Shown piece by piece: positions 40,351 through 49,003 of a stretch of 64,000 bases of DNA (position 1 is the stretch's first letter; each line of letters starts with the position of its first letter). The position numbers were made by a program, and so were the translations under genes. The DNA is from Pelomonas cellulosilytica (GTDB lineage Bacteria; Pseudomonadota; Gammaproteobacteria; Burkholderiales; Burkholderiaceae_C), in contig NZ_JAJTWU010000002.1 of assembly GCF_021353265.1 (NCBI RefSeq), positions 186,001 to 250,000 on the forward strand. Reading direction: 5' to 3'. Under the pieces are notes generated by a model. The model was not told where the DNA came from. It did not search any database and was given only the letters and a program-made list of their open reading frames with translations.

Positions 40351-40980
40351 ATGGACTACATTATTTCAGTGCTTTTAGGAATTGTCGGCAATCTGCTTAC
40401 CCCCACGGCCAAACGTGTGCTGCGATGGCCAGCGGAAATCCCCGATGATCCAACACTGTTGGCGCCCCTGTCCGAACAGAGTGAGCTTGACGATGCATAT
40501 AAAGAGCAAATCCGGGTGCATAACCGTGCACGGCTGAATCGAGCCGCGCGTATTCTCTGGATTCATGCTTTTACTTTTTTCGCTTTGTTTGCGGCCTTCT
40601 ATATGCCGCTTATGTGGAAGGCAACGCCGGGTCATGACGTTGAGTTGGCGGCGACCCGGCTCTCGCTCCTGAGCGGCTGGTCGTTCAGAGGTGATCGGCT
40701 GCTGGAGCTAAGCCTTTTGCTTGCATCCGCCTTTTACGCTCCTCTGTGGCTTATTAGTCAGCCTATTGGAAACCTCATTGCTACTGCCTGGGATCAGCTT
40801 TACAAAGTTTCGCCCGCTAGATATGCATCGCTTATTGGCCTCGCATTCATGGCTCAATCGTTCCTAATCGCCGGGAATTGGATCTACTTGCTTTACCCGA
40901 ATCAGTCCTACGTTGATGCATTGATGCTGCCCGTTGTCTTGGTCTTGATTGGCGGCTACTTTGGCTCGGCAAGAAGGTAA
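40351..40980 (+). CDS. Unknown multi-pass membrane protein of the island
   Basis: A 209-residue protein beginning MDYIISVLLGIVGNLLTPT. It has an N-terminal amphipathic or membrane segment, a charged cytoplasmic stretch (about 30-75) and four further hydrophobic segments (about 76-95, 125-150, 165-190, 190-207). GC and codon use are clearly lower than in host genes. I do not recognise the family. Its own ribosome-binding site and the 185-base gap before it suggest separate transcription, but it could be an added membrane component of the patatin system. Confidence 0.75.
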   Translation: MDYIISVLLGIVGNLLTPTAKRVLRWPAEIPDDPTLLAPLSEQSELDDAYKEQIRVHNRARLNRAARILWIHAFTFFALFAAFYMPLMWKATPGHDVELAATRLSLLSGWSFRGDRLLELSLLLASAFYAPLWLISQPIGNLIATAWDQLYKVSPARYASLIGLAFMAQSFLIAGNWIYLLYPNQSYVDALMLPVVLVLIGGYFGSARR

Positions 40981-41020
40981 ACACGAGCCTGCCACCACAT
41001 GACATGGTCATGGCAGCGCT

Positions 41021-41334
41021 TCACAGTTCTCCTAACTTGACGACATCGCAGTTGCCCAAGCGGTATCGTGAATCAAACGTTCTAAACCCGTGCATATCAC
41101 TTGGATCCCGAGAGCAGGCAAGTCGCCACCGCATGGCGTTAATGAACTGCCCATGCCCGAATATCAGCGTCAGTTTGACGACTGACGACTGCCCTGTCGA
41201 AAGGCGCTCCAGACAAGCGTCGACCCGCCCCACAAAGTTCCGGAAACTCTCCGCGCCGGGCCCGTCAGAGTGGTCCGGATCAGCGCGCTGCCAGTACGCC
41301 TCAACCCACTCCCTTCGCTGCTCGACCGTAGTCC
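41021..41334 (-). pseudogene. Histidine phosphatase (phosphoglycerate-mutase superfamily) fragment cut by IS21 remnant
   Basis: About 104 codons encode the C-terminal two thirds of a small histidine phosphatase: EWVEAYWQRADPDHSDG, GAESFRNFVGRVDACLERL, IFGHGQFINAMRW (second catalytic His) and a C-terminal tail. The N-terminal part with the RHG catalytic motif is missing because the IS21 remnant begins at about 41335. It is on the strand opposite to the patatin operon and so was probably independent cargo. Confidence 0.75.
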
Positions 41335-41576
41335 CGGCGATCGAGCAAGGCATCCACAGCTACAAGCACGTCAAGGCGCTGACCGAACGCCTGGTGGCCG
41401 ATGCCTTGGCCGCCATTGATGCCACCGCCGGTGCCGAGCATGGGCACGATCCCGGCCGCGCCGATCTGGCCCAGGAGCACGCGTTGATCCGTGACTCCCA
41501 GGAGTACGGCTCGCTGTTTGCTCAAGCTGCCGCACAAGCCGGAGCGCACGCCGACCTGGGAGGTGAGCAGCCATGA
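41335..41576 (+). pseudogene. istA: IstA transposase, C-terminal remnant
   Basis: About 80 codons (IEQGIHSYKHVKALTERLVA to the tail EEYGSL-like QEYGSLFAQAAAQ) match the C-terminus of IS21-family IstA transposases. The catalytic DDE core is absent. It overlaps istB by four bases as in intact IS21 elements. An accidental longer open frame begins at 41004 in unrelated sequence. Confidence 0.8.
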
Positions 41577-42337
41577 CCCTGATCGAGATTGATCGCGCCC
41601 TGCGCCAGTTGCGCCTGTCCGGCTTCGCCGACACCCTGAACACCCGGATCATGCAGGCCCAGGCCGCCCAGCAGCCCTTCGTCGAGACCCTCGCGGCGCT
41701 GCTGCAGGACGAGTTGGACCGGCGCCGCACCAGCCAGACCGAGCGCTGCTACAAGCGCTCCGGCCTGGACGAGCGGCCGACCCTGGTGGACTTCGACTGG
41801 CAGTTCAACCCCAAGCTGCCGCGCGCGGCCTGCTTCGAGCTGCTCACGCTCAAGTTCGTCGCCGAGGGCGCCAACGCACTGATCGTCGGCAAACCCGGCA
41901 CCGGCAAGAGCCACACCGTCAAGGCCTTGGCCTACCAGGCCACCCTGCAGGGGCTGCATGTGCGCTACGTCGAGGCCGACACCGCGCTGGCCCAGTACGC
42001 CCTGGCCACCACCCAGGAGCAGGCTGAGTTGGTCAAGTCCTGGAGCGAGCCAGATCTGCTGGTCCTGGACGACCTGTTCCTGGCCCGTCGCATCCCCGAG
42101 GCCGCGGCCGAGCTGCTCCAGGCCGTCGTGCATCGCCGCTACAAGCTGCGCCGCTCCATCGCCATCACCTCCAACCGAGTCGTGACCGACTGGGGCAAGT
42201 ACCTCAAGGACGCCACCATGGCCACCACCATCCTCGACCGGCTCATGCACCGCTGTTCGATGCTTGAGTTCGAGGGCAAGAGCTACAGGCTCAAGGAGGC
42301 CGCCAGCCGCCTGGCCATCAACCTTGAAACCTCATAA
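41573..42337 (+). CDS. istB: IS21-family helper ATPase IstB
   Basis: A 254-residue AAA+ ATPase that assists IstA in target selection. It has the IstB N-terminus (LRQLRLSGFADTL), Walker A GKPGTGKS (about residues 104-111), Walker B DLLVLDDLFLA (about 156-166) and the arginine-rich C-terminal part (TTILDRLMHRCSML). Full length. Its GC is higher than the surrounding island, in line with a later arrival. Without IstA it is not expected to move anything. Confidence 0.95.
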   Translation: MTLIEIDRALRQLRLSGFADTLNTRIMQAQAAQQPFVETLAALLQDELDRRRTSQTERCYKRSGLDERPTLVDFDWQFNPKLPRAACFELLTLKFVAEGANALIVGKPGTGKSHTVKALAYQATLQGLHVRYVEADTALAQYALATTQEQAELVKSWSEPDLLVLDDLFLARRIPEAAAELLQAVVHRRYKLRRSIAITSNRVVTDWGKYLKDATMATTILDRLMHRCSMLEFEGKSYRLKEAASRLAINLETS

Positions 42338-42407
42338 TCCGCCGTCCTTGCCTGGGGGAATTTAGGGTGGCCACAGGTGGGGGAATTTGGACTGGCCATC
42401 GGGGGTT

Positions 42408-43534
42408 TGAGGCCTTTCGAGCCCTCTCCCGGGGGCCTTTGGCCCCTCAGGACGGACTACTCCCTGCATACGGCTGCAGCCGCCCGCTTTGCAGCTTCCT
42501 CATCGCCTTGAGCAGGTTCACACGAGCGCCGCCCAGGCCATCTGCTTCTGCGTCTTGGCCGCCCCGAAGTACCGCGCCCGGCTCAGGTGGAAGCGTCGCT
42601 TCATCGTGCCGAAGCCTTGTTCAACCTTGTAGCACAGCGTGGCGATGGCCCGGTTCATCTGGGTCTGCAACGGATGCACCGGATGGCCCCGGCTGCCCTT
42701 GAGCTGGATCAGTTCACCGATGCCCTTGGCCTGGAGGTACTCACGGTTGGCCGCGCTGGCATAACGCTTGTCCGCCAGCACGTCCTCAGGCTGGATGCCT
42801 TGCTCGATGAGCGCGTCGACGATGCCCGGCAGCTTGTTCACCTCGGACTGGTTGGCCGGGTGCACTTCGACGTGTTCGACATAACCGTCCTCGGTGTCCA
42901 CGGCGCTGTAGCCGCGATAGCCGAAGAAGGCCTCGTTGCCCTTCTTGACCTAGCGTGCCTCCTCGTCGGCGCTGTCCACCACGTCGGCCTGACCCTCGTC
43001 ATCGACTTTGACATGCTGGTTCGGCCGCGCCCACTCTCGATGATGGTGGCATCGATGATCGCGCCGCGGCTGCCGGCGACCTTCAGGCCCTGGCCTTCGA
43101 GCTGGACGTTGACCCGGCGCAGCAGCACCTGGTCGAGCTTGGCCGCGACGAGCCGGTTGCGGAAGCGGCAGATGGTGGTGGCGTCGGGGAAGCTACCGTC
43201 ACCGGGCTAGAAGCCCGTGAACACCATGAAGTCCAGTCGCACCTTGAGCGCGTGCTCCAGCTGCTTGTCCGAAAGCCCGTGCCATTGACCCAGCAGCATC
43301 AGCTTGAACATGGACAACGGCGCGTACGGCTCAGGGCCGCCGCCGTGCGTGGCCTCACGCTTGTACAGACCCTTGAGCTTGTGCGCGATCTCGGCCCAGT
43401 CCAGCAACTCGTGCAACTTCATCGTCGGCGAGTCTTGGACCAGCGGCTTGGCACCCATGAGGAAGAAGCTGTCCATGTCCTGATTGCAGCCGGTCTACCG
43501 GCGCCGCGCATCAGGGAAGTTATGCAGCGGTCTC
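42408..43534 (-). mobile_element. Decayed IS5-family insertion sequence
   Basis: The outer right end reads GAGACCGCTGCATAAC inward from 43534, as in IS5-family ends; the left end (around 42408, GAGGCCTTTCGAGCCC) is less certain. Between them is a broken transposase on the minus strand. The element abuts the IS21 right end and lies 70 bases inside the island's right terminus. Confidence 0.7.
42445..43476 (-). pseudogene. IS5-family transposase pseudogene
   Basis: Reading from 43476: MDSFFLMGAKPLVQDSP through an N-terminal domain ending FMVFTGF, an in-frame TAG at 43207-43209, then DATTICRFRNRLV and the first catalytic region, a frameshift near 43020, a second TAG at about 42950, then AVDTEDGYVEHVEV through YKVEQGFGTMKRRF, and a frameshift near 42525. 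Two nonsense and two frameshift changes make it inactive. The YREK-like and DDE motifs fit IS5 transposases. Confidence 0.88.
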
Positions 43535-43579
43535 GACATCGTGTTCGTCAAAGCTCATGGGGGCACTTCGGTACATTGA

Positions 43580-43604
43580 CCTTCATTTCGAAACTTTGTT
43601 ATCA
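43580..43604 (-). repeat. Right terminal inverted repeat of the island
   Basis: Reading inward on the minus strand it begins TGATAACAAAGTTTCGAAA, matching the left end at 26076. A partial second box (ACCGAAGTG) follows about 22 bases further in. Confidence 0.85.
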
Positions 43605-44024
43605 GCTCCCACGCGCCAGGATCAGCAGGAAGCCCAGCGGCACGTAGATGGACAGGATGTCGCCCCGCCACAGCAGGTGGTGAACGAACGCGATCAGCCC
43701 CAGCACGGCCAGCCGCCAGCCGAAGCGCAGCGCCACGTTGTCGCCGCGCCGGGCCAGGCTGTTGATCTGGATCGTGAAGCTCAGGCCGAACAGGAACGAG
43801 AAGACCGAGAAGAACTTGCCCATGAACAGCAGCACGTTCGCCCCGAAGGCCAGCCCGGCCGGGACGGTCTGGAACTTCTGGAACAGCTCCTGCGGCAGCG
43901 GGCCCGCCGTGTACCAGACGATCATGTGCGCGTACAGGATGCCGAACAGCGCAAAGCCGCGGAGCACGTCGACGGCAATCAGGCGCTCGTGCGGCGGCGG
44001 GGTGAGGTCGCGTGACGTGGGCAT
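43605..44024 (-). pseudogene. N-terminal half of the interrupted DUF418 (YeiB-like) gene
   Basis: From MPTSRDLTPPPHERLIAVDV the frame encodes the family opening DVLRGFALFGILYAHM, then three to four membrane segments, to GFLLILAR at 43611; it reads two more codons (Gly-Ser) and hits a TGA inside the island end (43602-43604). The rest of the protein is at 25223-26075. Combined length, about 420 residues, fits intact DUF418 proteins. A 140-residue truncated product may still be made. Confidence 0.9.
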
Positions 44025-44275
44025 GGCGTTCCCTGGACTGTCGTCGGGCTCGAGACAAGCGGCGAGCGGGCCGGTGTTGGCCCAGGCGCAACGTAACACC
44101 CGCACGCGCGTCGACCAAGCTGCGGATTGATGAAGAGCCGCGGGCGGCAATGAACGGCCGTTGAGCGTCATGAGGTGTCCGGTCCCATGGGCGACCCGAA
44201 TGCCGTCATCCCCATGGTCGACCTCGCCGCGCCGCGCTATCGTCGGCGCCCCCCCAAGCCCCTCGGGACCGCACG

Positions 44276-45235
44276 ATGCCACACCGCCTCGCCGCCTTCG
44301 CCCTGCAAGTCGCCGCGCTCTGCGCGGGCCTGCTCGGCAGCCCCGCCAGCCCCGCCAGCCACGCCGAGGACGACCGCGCCGCCCCGCGCCGCTACCTCAA
44401 CACCGTGTTTGCCGAGCACGTGCGCCACGGCAACCTCGTGTATGCCGAGAACGTCAACAACCTGGACGGCAAGGTCGAGAAGCTGACGATGCGCGTCTTC
44501 GAGCCCAAGGGCGATACGGCGGCCAGGCGCCCGCTGCTCGTGCTGACGCCCGGTGGCGGCTTCGTGCGCACCGAGGACTTCTGGATGGACGACTTCGGCG
44601 AGGAACTGGCCCGCGCCGGCTACGTGGTGGCGATCCACCGCTATCGGCTCTCCAAAGACCTCAACTCGCCGGCCCGGTTCTACGACGCCCTCTTCAAGGC
44701 CATGTCCGACCAGAAGGCCGTCATCCGCTGGTTCGTGCAGGACGCCGCCGGCCCCAACCGCTTCAAGGTCGACGTGGACAACATCTTCATCGGCGGCCAC
44801 TCCGCCGGCGCCTTCACGTCGCTCTACACGGCCTACCTGGACGCCCGCAACAAGCTGCCCGACGCCGGCAGTGCCGCGCTGAAGGCCAACGGCGGCCTGG
44901 ACGGCAACAGCGGCTACGAGCAGGTGAAGTTCACGCTGCGCGGCGTCATCAACCTGTCCGGGGCGGTGACCGACATCGACATGTTCGATGCCGGCGAGCC
45001 CGTGCTGCTCAGCATCCACGGCGACAAGGACGACGTGGTGCCGCTGGGCTCCAGCCCGACCGGCCTGCATGGCTCCGCCACGCTGCACCAGCGCGCCCAG
45101 TCGCGCGGCATCAAGAGCGTGCTGCAGGTCGTCGAGGGCGGTGACCACATCGACCCGGCGGACCCCAAGCGCTGCCCCGAGTGCCTGCCGCTGATCAAGC
45201 GGTTCATGTTCAACACGATGCAGCATCCGCAATGA
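44276..45235 (+). CDS. Exported alpha/beta hydrolase (esterase/lipase-like)
   Basis: A 319-residue protein with a signal peptide (MPHRLAAFALQVAALCAGLL, cleavage near SHA). Motifs: oxyanion region LLVLTPGGGFVRTEDFW, nucleophile elbow GGHSAGAF (about 179-186), acid Asp in HGDKDDVVPLG and His in EGGDHIDPAD. The acceptor pocket is unknown; related proteins are carboxylesterases and acetyl-xylan or feruloyl-type esterases. It lies 65 bases upstream of the GH43 gene on the same strand, so the pair may act together on hemicellulose or pectin side chains. Confidence 0.85.
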   Translation: MPHRLAAFALQVAALCAGLLGSPASPASHAEDDRAAPRRYLNTVFAEHVRHGNLVYAENVNNLDGKVEKLTMRVFEPKGDTAARRPLLVLTPGGGFVRTEDFWMDDFGEELARAGYVVAIHRYRLSKDLNSPARFYDALFKAMSDQKAVIRWFVQDAAGPNRFKVDVDNIFIGGHSAGAFTSLYTAYLDARNKLPDAGSAALKANGGLDGNSGYEQVKFTLRGVINLSGAVTDIDMFDAGEPVLLSIHGDKDDVVPLGSSPTGLHGSATLHQRAQSRGIKSVLQVVEGGDHIDPADPKRCPECLPLIKRFMFNTMQHPQ

Positions 45236-45300
45236 GCGGAGTGACCGGCGGCCCGCGCGGCTCCGGTTGCCACCGACGACCACGAAATCACTGGAAGACC

Positions 45301-46671
45301 ATGCCCTGTTCGCTTCGCCAACTGCTTGCCCTTGGGTTTGCCGCGGTTCTGCAAACCACCCCCGCGTGGGCGACCAATCCGCTGATCATGGATCAGTTCA
45401 CCGCCGACCCGACCGCGCGGGTATTCAACGGCAAGGTCTATGTCTACCCGTCGCACGACATCAAGGCGCCGCCGGACTACCAAGGCAAGCCCGACTGGTT
45501 CGTCATGCCGGATTACCACGTGTTCTCGTCCGACAACCTCACGGACTGGAAGGATCACGGCGTGATCGTCTCGCAGAGCGGTGTCGATTGGGTAGACCCG
45601 ACGGCCTATGCGATGTGGGCGCCGGATTGCGTCTACAAGGACGGCAAATACTATTTCTACTTCCCGGCCATTGCCAAAAAGGACGCCAACGCCGGGGGCG
45701 ACAACAAGCGCCCGGAATTCAGGATCGGCGTCGCCGTGGCCGACAAGCCGGAGGGGCCCTTCAAGCCGCTGTCCACCTACATCCCGGGTGTGCGGGGCAT
45801 CGACCCCAATGTGCTGATCGACAAGGACGGCACCGCCTACCTGTACTACTCCGCCGGCAGGATCTACGTCGCCAGGCTCAAGCCCAACATGACGGAAATC
45901 GACGGCGAGCCGAGGGTGATCGACAACCTGCCCACCCAAGGGCTGGTGGAGGGGCCGTTCGCGTTCGAGCGCAACGGCATCTACTACCTGACCTACCCGC
46001 ACGTCGCCCACAAGATCGAGCGGCTGGAATATGCGATGAGCACGTCACCTCTGGGGCCGTTCAAGCATGCCGGCGTGATTCTTGATGAATCGGAGAGCGG
46101 TTGCTGGACGGTGCACCATTCAATTCTGGATTGGCAAGGGCAGTCTTACTTGTTCTATCACGACCGGGATTTGTCGCCCCATTTCGACAAGAACCGGTCC
46201 ATCCGCGCCGACAAACTGTTCTTCAACCCCGACGGCACGATCCAGAAGGTGATCCCGACGCTGCGCGGTGTCGGGCTTGTGCGCGCCGACGGCGAGATCC
46301 AGATCGACCGCTTCAGCGCGAAAAGCACGGACGGGGTGGCGGTTTCCTTTCTGGACGACGCCCATCCGCAGGCGGGATGGAAGACGACCTTCAGCGCTGA
46401 GAAATCGTGGGTGAAGTTCAACGACGTCGACTTTGGCCAAGGGGGGCAAAAATCCATCCAGGTGCGCGCCAAGCTGGGTGCCGCAAGCACGCTCGAACTG
46501 CATCTCGACCGACCCGACGGGCCCTTGCTGGGGCGGGTCGAAATCGACAAGCCCGGTGGTTGGCAAACCTTCGTTGCTCCGGTCAGCGACATGCCGCGCG
46601 GCGTGCGGGACCTCGTGGTTACACAGGCGCGTGGCGCCGCCGTCGAGGTGGACTGGGTGCGGTTTCGATAA
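45301..46671 (+). CDS. Secreted glycoside hydrolase family 43 protein with C-terminal CBM6-like domain
   Basis: A 456-residue protein with a signal peptide (MPCSLRQLLALGFAAVL, cleavage near AWA). The five-bladed beta-propeller of GH43 covers about 26-320: DPTARVFNGKVYVYPSHD with the catalytic-base Asp, AMWAPDCVYKDGKYYFYFP, GIDPNVLIDKDGTAYLYY with the pKa-modulating Asp, and LVEGPFAFERNGIYYLTY with the catalytic-acid Glu. The C-terminal 120 residues are a CBM6-like beta sandwich (WVKFNDVDFG; RVEIDKPGGW; VDWVRF). Likely an arabinofuranosidase or xylosidase. Start 45301 was chosen over an earlier frame because it begins the signal peptide. Confidence 0.92.
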   Translation: MPCSLRQLLALGFAAVLQTTPAWATNPLIMDQFTADPTARVFNGKVYVYPSHDIKAPPDYQGKPDWFVMPDYHVFSSDNLTDWKDHGVIVSQSGVDWVDPTAYAMWAPDCVYKDGKYYFYFPAIAKKDANAGGDNKRPEFRIGVAVADKPEGPFKPLSTYIPGVRGIDPNVLIDKDGTAYLYYSAGRIYVARLKPNMTEIDGEPRVIDNLPTQGLVEGPFAFERNGIYYLTYPHVAHKIERLEYAMSTSPLGPFKHAGVILDESESGCWTVHHSILDWQGQSYLFYHDRDLSPHFDKNRSIRADKLFFNPDGTIQKVIPTLRGVGLVRADGEIQIDRFSAKSTDGVAVSFLDDAHPQAGWKTTFSAEKSWVKFNDVDFGQGGQKSIQVRAKLGAASTLELHLDRPDGPLLGRVEIDKPGGWQTFVAPVSDMPRGVRDLVVTQARGAAVEVDWVRFR

Positions 46672-46833
46672 TCACCTCCGGCCCGTGACGCCGGTTGCTG
46701 CCACAAGGCTTGTTCGTGGTGAGGCCCGCGGCCAGAATGTCGGCGCTGCCCATTCGTCGTCGCGTTAGTGGCCGTCTGCCGCCATCCGGCGGCCCACCGA
46801 GCGAGCAGCCATTCTTCGGGAGGCCGCGCGAAC

Positions 46834-47181
46834 ATGGACCAGCCAGCACTACCGGGCAAGGAACGCCGGACCACTGAACGCAAGACGCTGCGCACCGCCG
46901 CGCAGCTCAAGCTGCCGTCAGGTCATGTGGTCGACGCGCGCACGCTCGACATCGGCAAGGGCGGCGCCGGTGTCGTCAGTGACTACAACCTCGTCGTCGG
47001 GGCGAAGGTGGCCGTGCGCATCACGCTGCCCGTCACCTCGTCGGGTGGCGTCGTCTTCGAGGCCACCGCCACGGTGGCCAACTGCACGTTGGCGAGCAAG
47101 GACGGCGGTTTCCGGCTGGGGCTTCAGTTCCAGCCGCTGGAGACGGCCGCCGCTGCGGCGCTGAAGGCGCTGCTGTCCTGA
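46834..47181 (+). CDS. PilZ-domain protein
   Basis: A 115-residue cytoplasmic protein. The PilZ signature is present: basic ERRTTERKTLR near residues 11-21 (RxxxR type) and VDARTLDIGKGGAGV (DxSxxG-like, here D-I-G-K-G-G) followed by a beta barrel. PilZ domains bind cyclic di-GMP; the second motif deviates (no Ser), so affinity is uncertain. It stands alone and could tune motility or exopolysaccharide output. Confidence 0.88.
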   Translation: MDQPALPGKERRTTERKTLRTAAQLKLPSGHVVDARTLDIGKGGAGVVSDYNLVVGAKVAVRITLPVTSSGGVVFEATATVANCTLASKDGGFRLGLQFQPLETAAAAALKALLS

Positions 47182-47194
47182 GGCCAGCCGACCT

Positions 47195-47210
47195 GGGGCG
47201 ACCCGGCCCC
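47195..47210. terminator. Hairpin between convergent PilZ gene and zwf
   Basis: GGGGC-GACCCG-GCCCC forms a 5-bp stem in the 31-base gap between the two stops. No T-tract, so weak support. Confidence 0.4.
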
Positions 47211-47212
47211 GC

Positions 47213-48676
47213 TCAGGCCCCCGACTTGTTCGGGTTGCGCCATGCCCGCTCGAACGGCAGCCGCCACGCATGCGGGGCGATCAGCTGGTGGACCGACTTC
47301 GGGCCCCAGCTGCCGGGCTCGTACAGCCGCACCGGCGGCGGCGACTCCAGCAGCGGCGTCGACACCGCCCACAGCCGCTCGATGCCCTCGGCCGTGCAGA
47401 ACAGCGTGTGGTCGCCCTTCATCGCGTCGAGGATCAGGCGCTCATACGCCTCCAGCACGTCGCCGATGAGGCCGGTGTCGTGCATCGCGAACTGCAGGCT
47501 CAGCTTGTCCAGCCGCATGCCCGGGCCGGGCCGCTTGCCGTAGAAGCTCAGGCTCATCTTGCTGGCGTCGGCCAGGTCGAAGGTCAGGTGGTCGGGCCCC
47601 TGTGCGCCCACGCCGCTGCCGGGCGGGAACATGCTCTTGGGCGGCTCGCGGAACGCGATGGAGATGATGCGCTGGCCCTCGGCCATGCGCTTGCCGGTGC
47701 GCAGGAAGAAAGGCACGCCGGCCCACCGCCAGTTGTCGATGTAGCACTTGAGCGCGATGAAGGTCTCGGTCTCGCTCTGCGCGTCCACGCCCGGCTCGTC
47801 GCGGTAGCCGCTGTACTGGCCGCGCACCACGTCGCCCGGCTGGATGGGCAGCATGCTGCGGAAGACCTTGTTCTTCTCCTCGCTGATGGGCTGGGGCTCC
47901 AGCGAGGTAGGCGGCTCCATCGCCATGAAGCCGAGGATCTGGAACAAGTGCGTCACCACCATGTCGCGGTAGGCGCCCGTCTGCTCGTAGAAGCCGCTGC
48001 GCTGCCCCAGGCCCAGCGTTTCGGGCACGTCGATCTGCACGTGGTCGATGAAGTTGCGGTTCCAGATCGGCTCGAACAGCCCGTTCGCAAAGCGGAAGGC
48101 CAGGATGTTCTGCGCCGGCTCCTTGCCCAGGAAGTGGTCGATGCGAAAGATCTGCTCTTCAGCAAACACGGCGTGCACCGCGCGGTTGAGCTTCACGGCG
48201 CTGGCCAGGTCCGTGCCGAAGGGCTTCTCCATGACGATGCGCGCATTGGCCACCAGGCCGGCTTCGCCCAGCACCTTCACGGCCGACAGCGCCGCGTTGG
48301 GCGGCACGCTCAGGTAGTGCAGCCGCTCGCTCTCGCTGCCGATGGCGCCTTCAGCCCGCGCCACGGCCTCGGCCAGCGCGGCGGGGCCGGCCGCCAGCGG
48401 CACGTAGTCCAGCCGCGCGGCAAATGTGGCCCAGTCGGCATCCGTCACCGGGCGGTTGAAGAACTGCGACAGCGCCTGCCGCGTCAGCACGCCAAACGCG
48501 GCCGTGTCCATGTCGTCCAGCGACACGCCGATGATCCGGTAGTCGGGCAGAAAGCCCGCCGTGCACAGGTGGAACAGCCCCGGCAGCAGCTTGCGTTTGG
48601 CCAGGTCGCCGGTGGCGCCGAAGAGCACGACGACCTGCGGTAAGCGGGGGCCGACGCCGGGGGGGATCTTTGCCAT
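47213..48676 (-). CDS. zwf: Glucose-6-phosphate 1-dehydrogenase
   Basis: A 487-residue cytoplasmic enzyme oxidising glucose 6-phosphate to 6-phosphogluconolactone with NADP, the entry to the pentose-phosphate and Entner-Doudoroff routes. Visible: Rossmann motif [11 protein letters not shown] (about 19-29), MEKPFGTDL, and the active-site signature RIDHFLGKE (about 177-185), with the substrate-binding Lys in the last. C-terminal [12 protein letters not shown] and YEPGSWGPK are typical. Length is normal. It is not linked here to pgl or edd genes. Confidence 0.97.
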   Translation of the reverse strand: MAKIPPGVGPRLPQVVVLFGATGDLAKRKLLPGLFHLCTAGFLPDYRIIGVSLDDMDTAAFGVLTRQALSQFFNRPVTDADWATFAARLDYVPLAAGPAALAEAVARAEGAIGSESERLHYLSVPPNAALSAVKVLGEAGLVANARIVMEKPFGTDLASAVKLNRAVHAVFAEEQIFRIDHFLGKEPAQNILAFRFANGLFEPIWNRNFIDHVQIDVPETLGLGQRSGFYEQTGAYRDMVVTHLFQILGFMAMEPPTSLEPQPISEEKNKVFRSMLPIQPGDVVRGQYSGYRDEPGVDAQSETETFIALKCYIDNWRWAGVPFFLRTGKRMAEGQRIISIAFREPPKSMFPPGSGVGAQGPDHLTFDLADASKMSLSFYGKRPGPGMRLDKLSLQFAMHDTGLIGDVLEAYERLILDAMKGDHTLFCTAEGIERLWAVSTPLLESPPPVRLYEPGSWGPKSVHQLIAPHAWRLPFERAWRNPNKSGA

Positions 48677-49003
48677 GGTGGGGTGCTCCTGCGGTTGGCT
48701 GCGATGCAGGAAGCGTTAGCAAAGATCGAACCATTGGGCGGCTCGTGTCCATGACGATCAATCCAGCCCCCGCGATTCAGCCGCCGTCGTGTTCCGCGCC
48801 GACGTCGAAAGAGGGACAACACTGCTGAGGCGATGGCTTTCGGATATGGGTTCCCGGTCAGCTCTCAGATCTACAAGTCCGGCAAGCGAGCTGCCGGTGC
48901 GCAGATGCGGGGTCAAGTCTCAAAGCGGCCGGTTCGCCCTGGCGTCTGGCGCCGATGAAGGCGCCAGGGCCGTCGCCAAGGCGTTTGCGCGCGATCCGCC
49001 CAC
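48677..49003. other. Intergenic region upstream of zwf
   Basis: These 327 bases separate the zwf start from the stop of the histidine kinase gene (both minus strand). An AGGAGCACCCCACC-type sequence just upstream of zwf provides the ribosome-binding site. The rest shows no gene, repeat or clear promoter motif; small open frames here are not protein-like. Confidence 0.5.

Larger units (their letters stand above)
41335..42405 (+). mobile_element. Truncated IS21-family element
   Basis: It contains the last 80 or so codons of istA, an intact istB, and a right end with two direct repeats TGGGGGAATTT at 42353 and 42378, each followed by a GGCCA motif. The left part of istA and the left end are gone, replaced by the histidine phosphatase fragment, so it was probably trimmed by deletion. 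Confidence 0.8.
26076..43604. mobile_element. 17.5-kb defence-type genomic island inserted in a DUF418 gene
   Basis: The boundaries are set by two facts: the DUF418 reading frame breaks at both edges, and 25-base imperfect inverted repeats begin exactly there (TGACAACAAACTTTCGAA at 26076; TGATAACAAAGTTTCGAA inward from 43604). Left-end boxes TTTCGAAG recur at 26087, 26146 and 26200. Cargo: a leftward Nudix/giant ATPase/HEPN-like operon, a rightward MBL/E2-E1-JAB/patatin operon, a membrane protein, a truncated histidine phosphatase and IS21 and IS5 remnants. GC is visibly lower than in the flanks. No clean target duplication is seen and no complete transposase, so it is probably immobile or mobilised in trans. 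Confidence 0.88.

Noticed and set aside
41573..42337. IstB as mobiliser of the whole island
   Set aside because: IstB is only a helper of IstA, istA is a short remnant, and the IS21 end repeats do not match the island ends.
26076..43604. Integrative element at a tRNA gene
   Set aside because: No tRNA or attachment-site repeat is seen at either edge and no integrase is encoded.
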